A stretch of 64,000 bases of DNA from Spirodela intermedia (lineage: Eukaryota > Streptophyta > Magnoliopsida > Alismatales > Araceae), in assembly GCA_902729315.2 (NCBI GenBank), contig LR746269.1, positions 4,563,501 to 4,627,500 of the forward strand, read 5' to 3'. Shown here in pieces: positions 1-12,000 of the stretch (the first letter of the stretch is position 1; the number at the start of each line of letters is the position of its first letter). The position numbers and the translations under genes were made by a program. The notes below the pieces were generated by a model that worked only from the letters and a program-made list of their open reading frames with translations, was not told the DNA's origin and did not search any database.

Positions 1-720
1 AATTTGAATTAATTGTATTATTTACATAAATCATACTATCTATGAATAATTAATGAATAAATACTTCTTGCACCACCTGTCATAGATTTCAAATTGACGC
101 TTATAAACTAAAAGAACTTATATTTAAACCTTTAATAATTTTTATTTCACTAAAATTCCTAAGCTCTCTAGACTTCCCCTGTTACTTTTCATGCTTAACT
201 CAAACATATAATTTACTACAACTCTGAAAATTTTAAAAAATACAAAATATATTCCTGTAAAGTATTAAATTAATTTTATTATATATCTAAATCATACTCT
301 CTATGAAAATTTTATTGAATAATTAGTTTAAAATATTTTTTCTAGATGTTAACTTTTGAACTCCAAGGTCTAAAATGTTAGGTCTCATGTTACCTATAGA
401 TGGTAGTATTTAATTCTGTAATCTTTGAATGGTTTGATCTTTGACATGAAACATAATAGGCCCTCGACGAACAGTTGAAACTCTCCAAATTATGTATAAA
501 AAATCTGATGCCATCATATCCTTGTCGATCAGGATAATACTTTCCATGAGAATCCAATCCTTTCCAGCAAGATCAACTCTCTCTCTCTCTCTCTCTCATT
601 CTTTACAACGAAGAAATCACGAGACTGTCGAATTTTGCGTACATTATCATATGGGAATCCAGAACGGGAGAAGAAACAGTGAAGGAGGTCTGGCCACGGT
701 AATATCCTTCCTAAGTTGGT
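1..720. other. AT-rich intergenic flank
   Basis: No coding signal is seen. The stretch is AT-rich, with a short CT run near 570-598. It lies downstream of the minus-strand gene that ends at 721, so the part nearest 720 is probably its 3' UTR. Confidence 0.5.
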
Positions 721-1113
721 TCAGAGGAGAGGAGCGGCGAAGGCCAGAAACAGGATGGCTGAGGCAGCCGCCGCCCCCCCCGCTGCCGTCACCGCCGCCG
801 GTATCGGCGAGCCAGAGTAGTTGTAGTAAGGGAGGTTCTCGTCGGGACCCGACGGCGGGTTTGGGCAGCACTGGATGACCGTCGCCGGCGGGCACTCTCC
901 CCCGCCGGCAGGCTGCAGCGGCGGCGGCGGCGACGGCGGTGGAGGGGATCCGTAAACGACAGAGCCCAGCGGTGGCGGAGGAGGGGTCTCCTGGCAGTAA
1001 GTCCCGCATAGAGAGCAGTTACTGCACTCGGCCGGAGGGGCCCAATCCTGCGCCTGCGTCGCCGCCCACAGCGCGCAGAGCACGGCGGCGGCGGCGGTTC
1101 TCGCAGTGGCCAT
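721..1113 (-). CDS. Small secreted Pro/Cys-rich (HRGP-like) protein
   Basis: Single-exon ORF of 130 aa. Residues 1-21 look like a signal peptide (Ala-rich, ending TQA). A Cys cluster follows at residues 30, 33, 36 and 40. The middle is a Pro-rich tract (residues 44-67, with PPPPP and SPPPP runs) and a second Cys group lies at 74, 82 and 83. The C-terminus holds a PYYNYSG segment and then a hydrophobic Ala/Leu tail (107-130) that looks like a GPI-anchor signal. This layout matches the small plant hydroxyproline-rich glycoprotein family with CSNC..C...C and CC motifs and a GPI-like tail. A cell-surface or wall location is inferred; the molecular function is unknown for the family. The start is the first Met, directly at the signal peptide. 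Other frames here give only low-complexity Arg/Pro products. Confidence 0.8.
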   Translation of the reverse strand: MATARTAAAAVLCALWAATQAQDWAPPAECSNCSLCGTYCQETPPPPPLGSVVYGSPPPPSPPPPLQPAGGGECPPATVIQCCPNPPSGPDENLPYYNYSGSPIPAAVTAAGGAAAASAILFLAFAAPLL

Positions 1114-2600
1114 CCTGCTCGGCGGCGCCAGAGAAGACCAGAGAACGCCACCGGCGGATGAGGAGGACGACTCTTCTTAAGGAGGAAGGCGGCGTCGGCG
1201 GCAGCCGCCATGCGCTCTGACACATGTGACCACACGCGTCGACTCGCTCGGGTTAGCTTCAGCCATGAACGGTGAGATCGTCCCGTTACGTTCCGGGGGT
1301 GTCGGCGGCTGCATAAGTGAAGCTAGATTAACCTGATCAGATCTACATTATGACGACTTCTATAAATAGTATATGAGCATTCCAATTGACATTGTTCCGA
1401 TCTCCTTGGACCCTTGGATCTTTCCTATAATTTTTTCTCTTGATCTCACGACTGATTAAATGTAGATGAATCTAATTTGCCCTAAATCTTGATATCTACT
1501 TTACAAACCGATTTTTTTATGATTATTTGGTCTCTAGTTATTTTGATGGTTATTTTCGACCAACTATACCTTTCCTCCGGTATTTGAAAGTGAGATAACA
1601 AATAAATCAATCCTGAAAAGAGTCAATTTGATTTTTCCTTCAAAATGAATCCTCATTCCTCTATTTGGGCTCATATCTACTTGAGGAGAGAGGGAACAAG
1701 ATATTTGTTGGCTAAGAAAGAAGTCATTTTAATGTTCAAAGTGGTATATACGTCATTTGTGGATATTCTTGATTTTGATAATTTCACGTAAAAAAATATT
1801 GATATGTAATTATTAAATATTGATGATTATTTATATATGCTACAAATATATCTCAAATATTCAATACATTCAAAATTATATGAATTATTTTTATTGATTT
1901 TATGATCCTATCACTAATGATTGAATATAAAACATTAACCCTTAAGATTAAGTGATTATTCACTTTAGTAACACTTGATCAACAAAGAATATTAATTAAA
2001 GGATCATCGTCAAATGAAATGATAAGTATATGGTTAAATGAGTATATGTAAATCATGTGAATTATCTTATCTTTGATTATAAGTTTACTAATCAGATTAT
2101 TTAGTTTTTAACATTTTGAAATGATGATAGATAGATTTCTAAAAACATCATGAGGATTAAATCATTAAGGAAATGAAAAAAATAGATGAGATATTCTAGT
2201 TTCACATAGAGCATCTCAATGATGACATGTCAGTTGCTTACATGGACAAGCAAATAGTAAACTTGATTTATATCTGAATTGGACATCCAACTATTTTTCA
2301 TCAGGTTAAGAAACTCTCATTGAAATTTGAATGAAAAGTTAGGGAATTGAGAGATTCAAAGGTCAATATTGTAAGTTTTTGAACAACGATTGTCAACATT
2401 AGGGACCTGGTAAAATAAAAAAACTATTAAAAAAAGAAGGCATACTTATGAGAGAAGACTTTTGAATAAAAAATAAGTTGAATATACATATTCAAATTGT
2501 AGTATCAAATTCTCATCAACAATGTGTAAGAAAGCTACATCATCTTCATAAACCAATTCTAGCAAAATAAATGAGTCAACCATCACAATGTTTACTCTTC
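1114..2600. other. Intergenic: 5' flank then AT-rich DNA
   Basis: The first ~250 bases are GC-rich and form the likely 5' UTR and promoter of the upstream minus-strand gene. The rest is AT-rich, with no ORF or recognisable motif. Confidence 0.4.
1361..1368 (-). promoter_or_regulatory. Possible TATA element of the 721-1113 gene
   Basis: Read on the minus strand this is TATTTATA, about 250 bases upstream of the ATG at 1113. Position and sequence fit a core promoter, but AT-rich matches are common here. Confidence 0.25.
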
Positions 2601-5600
2601 ATTAGGCCCTAAGGTAATTGAGTGGTGTGGGGAGAGTATAATGGGTGAAGTCATGAGGTGATAGTAGCCCAATATTTAGCCTAAGAGGGGCTAGGTCTCT
2701 AAAGAAACAAACTCAAGGTATTTAAGTGATTGAGCTTGTAATATCAAAGTGTAATTATTGAGAAAATTAGTTAATATTGGAAGAAAGTTTTCTCTAAGAT
2801 TGAAAATAGTCGAGTGAGAGAATAACTGATATAAAAATCTAAATGTTCTTCATGAAAGAAACTTGGAAGGTCTTATTGCAATATATGTGTGTCGACACAT
2901 CTATTGATGCATATACCAAGTCTAACTTAAATAAAAAATTAATACAAATCTCAAAAATTCCAATTCACACCCCCTCTTGGTGTTTTACTTAGATCAATAG
3001 TTCCAAAATCATCTTCATCATCACATTCTTCAAAATGTTTTAAATTATACTTAGAATTGCCAACCATTCCAAATGAATTCAAATTAGATGGGAGAATAGT
3101 GGTTTTAGAATAGTGACTTTATTGAAGTGATGCTAATGGGTAAAGAAAAATTCAACCACATATTGGACCTGATGTATGAATCACAAATCTTAGATTCATG
3201 TCATGGAAAAAAGAAAGATTTAATTATTAAAATGTGACTTTATACAATGACTTCAAAAATAAATGCCAATTACCTATTTCTTCTAATAGCTAATGACATT
3301 TAGGGAAAGAACTAGTAAATGAGATATCTTAGGCAAAGATTATGGAAAACTTAGGAAGACTTAGGCAAAGATTATGCAAATGAGATAAAATCATTGTGAT
3401 AAGAAATTGATAATTACAAGATGATCACAGTAAGAGATATTGAGGATGAACTTTTCTTCCAAAAATTTATAGAGATAAACATGATTTATAAATGTCATGT
3501 TGGTCTCAATATTGACTATGATCAAGTTTGAGGTTAACTTATGGGAAAATAATATTTTCAAAATTAGATAAAATAATTATAATAGTAAAGAACAAAGAAA
3601 GACATAAGAGTATTATAGTAGAGTTATAAAATGTTAATAACTCAATATTTGTGGTGAAATATAAAAAAAATAAAGATCTACCTCAAGAACGTGGTCAAGG
3701 GATGAAGAAGAGCGAATATAAGGATATTTTAGGATGTACTCACTATAAAAAAGTACAAAACACTCAAAACCAATGATATAAATTCTATATAAAGCCTTAG
3801 ATAGGAAGCCAAAATCACCTCATAACAATGCCAAGTTCTAAGGTAAATAGAACATTGAAGGTGAATACTTTTAAGAAAGAGTGATAGTAGGATTGAACGT
3901 TAAGATCAAAAAGCTAAAATCTGTAATGACCTTTAACTCTTTTGGCAACTTTTGTGAGTTTCTTCAATCTTTGGTAAGCAATCTACTATTATTTTCCACA
4001 TCATGGATTTTAAATACATGAGTCACTGATCATATGGCTAATATATCAAATTATTTATTAAAATATAAATATGTTTATAAATATATTTTAAGTTTACTTT
4101 CTAAATTTAAAATGTGATGTTTGTGAGTTGATGAAACATAGAAGAACACCACTCTTGACAAATATTAGACAAAGTGCTAATCTATTTTCACTATCTCATA
4201 GTGACGTCTAGGGACTCTCCATCTATTTCTAATATCTTAAGAGCAAAATGATTTGTGCAATTTACTAATGATCACTCACAAATAACTTAAATTCTATATA
4301 TTAAGCTATAAGTTAGAAGTTAGTAAGATAATTCAATAATTTTATTCATTAATAAAAACTAATTTCATTAAAAAATGATTAGATAATACTAGAGACTATT
4401 TTAACTAGATAATAATAGAATAATTTCAAAAATAATAGATTATTCATAAATCCTTATGTGTCAACACACCACAATAGAATGAGGTGGTAAAAAAGAAAAA
4501 TTAACACATATTAGAAGTATCAAAAGCACTTATATTTCAAAATCATGTGCAAAATTTGTTTAGTGAAAAGCTACCTTAATAGCCTTTCATTTTATAAACT
4601 ATTTATTAACCCAAATTTTAGAATTTAGAAGTATATTAGAGGTGTTGTCACTTTAGTGACAATGTATTAAATTAATGATAAATTTAGTCCCTAAGAATTT
4701 TAGGGTGTGGATTATGTCCATAATTATTATTTATAGGTAAGTCATGTATGAATATCTTCTTAGATTTCCTTGGTCCCCCAACATCTTTTTTCCATAAAAA
4801 AATTGAATACTTCAAGCATATTGATATCAAAGTTATTCAAAAGTAATGTTTTAATATCACTAGCATAGAGAAGACTGAATAAGTTTCCATACACATATTT
4901 TACTCTATGTAATCTTGTTGATTCAGATGTGTTCCATACTCATATTAGTTAAGAATCTAATATGATATTTTACTTCTATACTCATTACTTTCTCACAATT
5001 GCATATTATATAAATACTAATGCTTTCAGCATGAGTATGCAACATGATAATTTAATGCAATAAAATGAATCAAACATATAAATTGTACACTCTAATCACA
5101 TGTTGTTTAATGAATTCTTAATTGGACATCTAGTCCTACTATATAGAATTATATATAATCACTTTCATGTTTATCTTTATATCATGTATATTCAAAATAA
5201 TGTATAATTCGTTTTTTTAATTGATCTTATGCTTGTTTTTCATCATCAAAGTATCACACATATAATGCTCTAAACAAGAACTAGTCAAATTATTACAAAG
5301 AAAGAATATAGTTGGACGTAAATAAGTATACACTATTAAAATAAAGTTGATTAGATAGTAAAAAGATATAAAGCTTGATTAGTAACTAAAAATTATATTC
5401 AAATTTACATAATATATTACATAAAAAAATTCTTCCTAATGGTAAATATCAATATAGTTAGAACCTTCTTTCTTTAATAGTGAATTATGAGTGAGATATA
5501 TGCTAATTTGATATAAAAAGTACATTTTTACATGGAGAACTCAATGAAGAAATTTATCTGGATATCCCTTAAAGATATGAGACAAGTTCAAAGGGTGATT

Positions 5601-6660
5601 TAGTGTATATGTTCAAGAAAATATTATGAGCTCAAATAATTATTAAAAGACGTAGTTTGAGATATTCAAAAAGGTGATGTGAGACATAGGATATGGACTT
5701 TGTAATGGGGATCATACTTTATTTATCAAACATTCACATTTAGGGAGAACCACAGTATTTCTAATATATGTAGATGACAATAATAATAACAACAAATGAC
5801 AAGAGTGAAAATGAATGTTTAAGTATTTATTGAAGGAATTTGACACTAAAATGTTAGAAAAGTTGAAGTACTTTCACAAGATTAAAGTGGCACACTTGAA
5901 AAGAGACATTTATTTTTCAACAAAGGTATATTATTGATCTCTTAAGGATAGAGAAATTAAGATGTAATCCCATAAGCATCTCTATAAATTTAAATCATAA
6001 ACTTTGGGGTATAGAAGAGAGTAATGTTATAGGTAAATTAATGTATCAATGTCTTGTAAACAAATAATTTCTCTCTTTCATACTGGAGTAAATATTGTAT
6101 AGTAAGTAAGAGTTCTTGGTAAATTTATATAAGACGCAAGGGAAAATTATTTCCAAACAATTGTAGAGTTCTACAATACTTAAAGAGGACACATAGTAGA
6201 TAAATTTTATTTTAAAAAATGTTCATACATATATTACATGTATACTTATATTGATTATAAATGTTTCATTATTGATGGATAGTTAACTTCAGGTTATCTC
6301 ACTCTCTTTAGGGGTAACCTTGTTACATGGAGTAAGAAATAAAAAGTAATGACTTCACTGTGAGCATAATCTGAATTTTGAGCTATTACATTGGAGTAAG
6401 AAACAATAGTAACTAGATCATGTGTATAATCTGAATTTTGAGCTATGATATGACATATACAAAGTATTATAGGAAAAAGACATTTTAGAATATCTTAAGT
6501 AGAGTGATCTGATCATGTTATATTGTGACAATGAATCAATCGTAAATATAACTTATTTTGATATATGAGCAAACTAGATATATTAAGACTTATCCATACA
6601 CTATTGAAGTGACTTAGTCATTATATAGTAAATCACGTAAATTTAAAATTTATAAAACTA
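2600..6660 (+). mobile_element. Highly degenerate Ty1/Copia retrotransposon
   Basis: Many stops and frameshifts, but pol landmarks occur in Copia order on the plus strand. There is a gag-like stretch near 3080-3320. The protease signature region lies near 4000-4060, where WILNT-stop-VTDHM is read in place of WILDTGASDHM, so the catalytic Asp reads as Asn. An integrase-core segment at ~4440-4600 resembles the family's VNTPQQNGVAERK stretch and the part after it. The reverse-transcriptase YVDD box is near 5764-5790 (LIYVDD). A stretch resembling LKYFLGIEVA lies near 5870-5990, and RNase H segments near 6260-6430 (TSGYLTLFRGNLVTW) and ~6510-6560 (LYCDNES). A pyrimidine-rich stretch near 2955-2990 resembles the end of a Copia 5' LTR, but neither LTR nor the primer-binding site can be fixed. 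An old, dead copy; boundaries are approximate. Confidence 0.75.
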
Positions 6661-8524
6661 GAAAATATTAATTTTTTAGATATTTAAAAGTATTTCTAAA
6701 AAATAAATCAACTATAATTCAATAAAAGTTATCAAAAATAGTGATAATTTTCCAAGTCCATCATAGAAATGTAAAATAATATCTAAAAATATTTTTAATT
6801 TTTTTACAAAGAATATATATATATTAAAATTTTAGACTAAGAAATGAAAATAAAATATATTTGAAATTCGTAAAAAAGAGAAATAAGGGTTGCGTACATC
6901 AAGACGACGTCAGCGCCTGACAAACGTGAATTGGGTGAAAATAGAGTTTTGTTTGGTGATTCTTACGTAAGCGATTCTAGATGATTTAATTGGTCAAATT
7001 AAGATCTGTAAAAGTCAAAAAAATCGTAATTGAATGAAGAATAGTTTGATAAATTTAAATCAAAAAATTATCATTAAATGAGATAAAAATTAAGTTGAAA
7101 CTAAAAAATGTAGAGTTTCGGCCTCGCGACAGCAATCATTAGAATTCTGTGTTCGGAAGGGTCATCGAATGATGTCCATGACCTCAAAAGCTCTCTTTGG
7201 ACATGGACAACCTAGGCATTTGATGGATCTCCTTTTGAAGTCTAGAAAATGATGACGGAGGTTAAACTAGTTAAAAAAAATAGTAAAATAGAGTTCTGAT
7301 GTCGCGTCGATAATGTACTAGTAACTTGAGCGTTCGGAAAGATTATTGTGCAGTGACTATGACCTCGAACGCTCTCCTTAGACAAAGACAACGTAGGTAA
7401 TCTTTAGATTTTCTTATAAAGTCTAGAGATCAATGGAATAAGCTGTCGAATTGTCTTCGACAACTGTCATTTGGCAGAGTAGAAAGATGACGACTTTGCA
7501 GCTCTTCGACAGTTGTCACTTAATAGAGAGAAACTAGATAAAGGTAGGGCACATGTCAAGGAGTTTCATCCTCAGGTCTACGCAGTAAGGGGAAACTCTT
7601 CATCGCATCTAATACGCTTTTAAGAGGTGGTGACTCGTCTATTGGCGAATCGTCCTCTTTCTGACGACAACTTATTCATCGATTAATTGGAGATGATTTA
7701 CTTGATGACTTCACGATTTTTTTATCATAAATCATTCAATAATTTTAGTAACAATACTTTGCGAATCGCATTGACAAAATTTTTGTCGATGATCAAGTAA
7801 TTATGGTAGCTTAATCCTTCACCAGATATTTGTAGGAAAGTCACGATTTAATCAAATAAAAATACGAGTTTTAGCTCTAGTAAAATTCGAACCTATGCCA
7901 GTAACTTGCTTGCATGAGAGAGAGGGAAATAAATACGTAAATACTCTTATAAAGTGATGTCATCAGACTACCTCCTTTTGGTAAATAAGGGGTATTTTAG
8001 GTATTAAAATCTTCTAAATCATTCTGGGGAAGGTGTGACTATTAATTTAGTCCCACAATGATTATATGTCGATTGTTGAGACACATATATGATAATACGA
8101 GATTTAGGAATCAATGAGTCCATTTCTCGTGTGTGTATGACCACTCCTTGCCCCATAACCGACTGACCACTAGTGACATAGAACAAGAGTGACGCACACA
8201 TGCCCCCATTAGTTCATAATCGCTCAAGCCCCCACTCACAGCTCTGCCCTGATTACGCTTTCAACTTATTTGCAGGCTCGGCTGGTCAGCGAGTCCCCAT
8301 TTTTTCTATTTTTTGTTTTTTGTTTTTTGTTTTTTGTTTTTAATTATTTATCTCAATAATATGATTACAAAAATTATATAAATTCATATAAAATTACATA
8401 ATTAGCCAAAAAATCATATTGACCAACTAAAAATCATATTGAACAAATATAAGTCTATTTATCATGAGTTAAGATTAAAAATATATTATTTATTAATTAT
8501 TAACTCATAATAATGAATACTTAT
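6661..8524. other. Anonymous insert between Copia fragments
   Basis: This stretch separates Copia RNase H remains (to ~6.65 kb) from a Copia C-terminal tail at 8.53-8.68 kb. No protein similarity is visible in either strand. It contains a diverged tandem duplication (7105-7440) and a short T6G repeat at ~8300-8341. It could be a nested non-autonomous element or an LTR of another element, but clean termini are not seen. Confidence 0.35.
7105..7440. repeat. Diverged two-copy tandem repeat (~180 bp)
   Basis: Two units share ordered blocks: AGAGTTyyG..CTCGCG/GTCGCG, GTTCGGAAgG, ATGACCTC.AA.GCTCTC and AAGTCTAGA. The first starts near 7108 and the second near 7290. They are strongly diverged. Confidence 0.5.
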
Positions 8525-8683
8525 CAACCATTAAGAAGAAATTAGATAACAACATTATCTCCATATATTCAAACTCATAGCAACTAGTAAATGTTCTCAC
8601 TAAGGAATTAAATGAGTCAACATTTTAAAGACTCATATTCAAGTTAAGATTAGACTACATTCACTTAAGATGGAATGCCATAA
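8525..8683 (+). mobile_element. Copia RNase H C-terminal fragment
   Basis: The plus strand reads KKKLDNNIISIYSNS, stop, QLVNVLTKELNESTF, stop, then LIFKLRLDYIH. This is the usual end of Copia polyproteins (KEKLD..., DQLADILTKGL..., KLGMIDIH). It has two stops and ends abruptly at the repeat border at 8684. It could be the missing end of the 2.6-6.7 kb element or come from another copy. Confidence 0.7.
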
Positions 8684-8866
8684 TAGAGAGAAATTAGAGG
8701 TCACATATAAGAGGGAGAAGGGATGTGAGAAAAGGGAAAGTTGCGGTAGGTGAGAGGACGTGAGTGAGTGAGTGAGTGAGTGAGTGAGAAAGAGAGAGAG
8801 AGAGAGAGAGAGGTGGGGGGGCAACAGCTCATCTCTTATGTGGGCCCATTAGGCCATATTCTCACA
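8684..8866 (-). repeat. Truncated 3' LTR of the minus-strand Copia
   Basis: It aligns with 11574-11724, sharing AGAGAGAAATTAGAGGT, GAAAAGTTGCGGTAGGTGAG and TGGGCCCA.TAGGCCATATT. It ends at CTCACA, the same terminus as the other LTR. About 59 bases of the opposite end, present at 11515-11573, are absent. A (GAGT)n/(GA)n expansion at 8762-8812 makes it longer locally. Confidence 0.8.
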
Positions 8867-9978
8867 TTCACCCATATTATGGATCTTACATGCATCACTT
8901 TCGACTGAGAACATAAATGTCAATTAGTCCCAACTTACGTGAGAAGGTGTCATAGGACGAGACGTTAAGACCCTTCGTAAAGATGTCTACCAATTGGTCT
9001 GAAGATGCCATGTATAGAATAGAGATTAGACCTCAAATTTGTCAACGAATAATATGACATACCATCTCAATGTGCATGGTATGCAAGTGAAATATATTGT
9101 AATTCGCAATAAATATTGCCACTTTGTTATCACAGTACATGGGCATAACCCCTTGTATTGAATAACCCAACTCTTCAAGAAGATTACGTACCCTAAGCAT
9201 ACAAGAAGACATCTCGTGTATGACTCGATACTATGCCTCATAGCTAGGCGAAGATGAAATACGCTGCTTGTGACTCGTCTAGGTCACTAGGTTGCCGCCA
9301 ACATAAATGCAATAATCAATGGTAGATTTTCAAACTTCTCGGTCTCTCGCAAGATTAGAGTTTGAGTAAATTGCCACATGAAGATTTCCATGTCGGCAAA
9401 AAACTAATCCTCACTTGAGAGCATGCATGAGGTAGGCTAGAAGACAAACTGCAACATCCCAATGAATCTCGCATGACTCATGTATAAATTGACTGAGGAG
9501 ATTCATAGTGAAGGTAATGTCAAGACGTGTAACCATGAGATAAATCAACTTCCCCACTAATCGCTGATATTGTTGGGGATCATTGAGTAAGAAAGATTTC
9601 TCATCCCAAAACTTCGGCCAGCTCTCGATTGACGATGCATGAGGCTTGCAGTCAAGAAGGCCTATCTCCTACAAAATGTCAAGAATATACTTTCATTGGG
9701 TAAGAACTACCTCACTAGGGTGGCAAGCAAACTCAACCCTCAAGAAATACTTGGGAGTCCCCAAATCATAGATATCCAAGTGTTCCTCAGAGGAATGCTT
9801 TGGTATCCTAGATGTTAGCCACATCATCTCTAGTAATGATCATATCATCAACATAGATGGCCAAAAGAGTGCAGCCACTAGCAAATGACCACTTGAAGAC
9901 AATAGGCTCAAAGTCACACTCCCGGAAATTTTGCTAGTGAATCAATGCGCTGAACTTGGTAAACCAAACTAGGGGATT

Positions 9979-10266
9979 CTATTTAAGCCCGTAAATAGCT
10001 TTCTGAAGATGACAGATCTTGACAGATTCCATTGGCAGCATGTACTCGGGAGGTTGCTCTATATAAAAATCTTTGTCAAGGTCATTGTAGAGGAAAGCAT
10101 TGAAGACGTTGAGTTGATGGAGTGGCCAATTAAGATTCATTGCCATAAAGACTAATATGCATATTGAGACAAGCCAAACCACCGAGGAGAATGTCTCAAA
10201 ATAATCAATGCTATACTTTTGTGAGAACCCGCGAGCCACTAGTCTTGCATTATAACGATGTATCAT
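9979..10266 (-). pseudogene. Copia reverse transcriptase fragment
   Basis: 95-codon open stretch. Family motifs are YNARLVARGFSQ near the start, then LHQLNVFNAFLYNDLDKDFY (family usual: QLDVKNAFLNGDLEEEVY) and a final LQKAIYGLK (family usual: LKKSLYGLK). The catalytic YVDD box lies beyond the open part, where the frame is broken. Part of the deleted element above. Confidence 0.9.
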
Positions 10267-11236
10267 CTCATCAGAAATGTATTTAAGGGTGAAAACTCAT
10301 ATGTAAGAAATAATATTAGCACCATGCAACCGAGAAATTAGCTCTCACATATCTCAGTAGATGAGAGCAGCATACTCTTCATCCATGACCATCTTTTAGT
10401 GAGGTACCACCAAAGCATTCACATGAAACTTGAGAATTGATTCAACAACCAGAGAAAAGGCAAATGCACGATATTTAGGTGAAAGGCAGTCATAGGAAAC
10501 ACATTAGCAATCAGATGAGGGGCACAAGAATGACAGACTATATTCAGATGTAGGGTATAGAATTAGGTACCTTTGCAAAACGCAATGGGAAGATGAAGGT
10601 CATCTTTGAGAGTCAAACTTGCGGGAGGAGACGAGAATTAGTGGGGAGCTGATAAGGAGACATGTGGAAAGACTGGTCTAATAGAGGCAGCTGATGAAGA
10701 AGTTTCAGACAATGGAAGAAGTGGCAGCGAAGATGACTGTGGTGAAGAAGTTGAGTTGGGAGGCGGTAACAAAAGAATTTAAGTGTGAAGGTGACTAGTG
10801 TCAAATGTTGGATCCAGGGCAGATATAGGTGTAGTAGTAAGCACAACTTCTAGCAGAGGCATAGACAGTGAAGATGGTGTATCAAAAAATCGTGACTCTT
10901 CATGAAAGGTGACATCAATTGAGACAACATACTTTTGCTTGCAAGGTAGATACACATGGTACCCCTTCTGAGTGTGAGAATAACTAATAAAGACACCCTT
11001 GATGACTCATGGAGCAAGCTTCAAAAGATTCGGAGTGGTATCTTGAACAAAAGTCACACACCTAAAAACTCGTAGATGAAGAAAAAATAGGTCACCCTTA
11101 GGCTAAAGACGTTGTAGTAGAACTTCATCGCCAAGGGGAGAGGATGGTAGACGATTGATGAGGTACGTTGAGGTGAGGCAGCAGCAGCAGCACCTGTAGA
11201 GGCAATGACGGCACCTGATAGGTGCTGCAAGACAAC

Positions 11237-11490
11237 GAAAAATAGGACAGCATCCGACAAACTCAAGTTAAGGCGGTGGTGGCAAAAGATAAACCCTCCT
11301 CTTCAGGCTAACAAAAAATAGAACAGCATTCGGCAAGCTCAAGCGAAGGCGGCAGTGGCAGGAGATAAAGCCTCCTCTTTAGGCAGCAGAGGCGGTGGTG
11401 TAGCGGAAAATAGGATGATGTTTGGCAAGCTCAAGCTAAGGTGATGGCAGCAGGAGATAAAGCCTCCCCTTTAGGCAGTGGCGGCAACGG
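11237..11490. repeat. Three-copy tandem repeat next to Copia PBS
   Basis: Three imperfect units of about 75-95 bases. Each carries AAAATAGGA..., GGCAAGCTCAAG.(G/T)AAGG and AGATAAAGCCTCC.CTTTAGGC. They occupy the place where gag should be, and GGCGGTGG-type linkers separate them. They are probably a slippage product within the untranslated leader. Confidence 0.7.
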
Positions 11491-11502
11491 TAGGATCAAC
11501 CT

Positions 11503-11514
11503 GCTCTGATACCA
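11503..11514 (-). promoter_or_regulatory. Copia primer-binding site (initiator tRNA-Met)
   Basis: The minus strand reads TGGTATCAGAGC, the canonical plant LTR-element PBS complementary to the 3' end of initiator tRNA-Met. It lies directly next to the LTR end at 11515. Confidence 0.93.
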
Positions 11515-11724
11515 TGTTGAAGGAGAAGAGAAGGAGACATTGAGAAACGAGAGATAGAATTGTCTGAGTATTAGAGAGAAATTAGAGGTTACATATAGGA
11601 GGGAGAAGGGATGCGAGAAAAGGAAAAGTTGCGGTAGGTGAGAGGACGTGAGAGAGAGAGAGAGAGGAGGGGGGAAGGGTGACTGCTCATCTCCTATGTG
11701 GGCCCACTAGGCCATATTCTCACA
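11515..11724 (-). repeat. 5' LTR of minus-strand Copia (210 bp)
   Basis: On the minus strand it starts TGTGAGAATATGG and ends CTTCAACA, followed immediately by the primer-binding site. It has the 5'-TG..CA-3' termini expected of an LTR. It contains a (GA)n run at ~11650-11665. Confidence 0.85.
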
Positions 11725-12000
11725 CATATCAAAGTAATTATTTAAATTATATACATATCTTTTATTATATTTTTACCTCTCTTCGATAGAGTAGTGCATC
11801 TAGTTTGGCACAAGTGAAGCCAAACTAACTAGATCCACTTTGTGAGGACCTCGATCATTTTTGCATTTTTGCTTTCTCTCTCCTCTCTTGAGAGCCAATG
11901 ACTCTCTTACCATGAGCTGCTTCTCCTCAAGTGGTCTGCAATTGTAGCAGCTTTGACACACCATTGAGTTTGAGTATGTTTGATAAAATATTTTCACTTT
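11725..12000. other. AT-rich spacer
   Basis: Flank of the Copia 5' LTR. No gene is seen. The first bases (CATAT) could be a target-site duplication, but the partner is lost with the truncated LTR. Confidence 0.35.

Larger units (their letters stand above)
8684..11724 (-). mobile_element. Internally deleted Ty1/Copia element
   Basis: The element lies on the minus strand with its 5' LTR at 11515-11724 and a primer-binding site at 11503-11514. Reading leftwards, integrase C-terminal sequence is near 10870-11010 (GVFISYSHTQKGYHVYLP). Reverse transcriptase follows at 9979-10266, RNase H remains lie in 9000-9900, and the C-terminal DQLVDIFTKGL...KLGLIDIY block is near 8920-9000. A partial 3' LTR is at 8684-8866. 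Gag, protease and the integrase core are missing between 11.0 and 11.5 kb and are replaced by short repeats. It is a defective deletion derivative. Confidence 0.85.

Noticed and set aside
939-1235. Plus- and minus-strand Arg-rich ORFs over the HRGP gene
   Set aside because: Shadow frames of the GC-rich 721-1113 gene and its leader.
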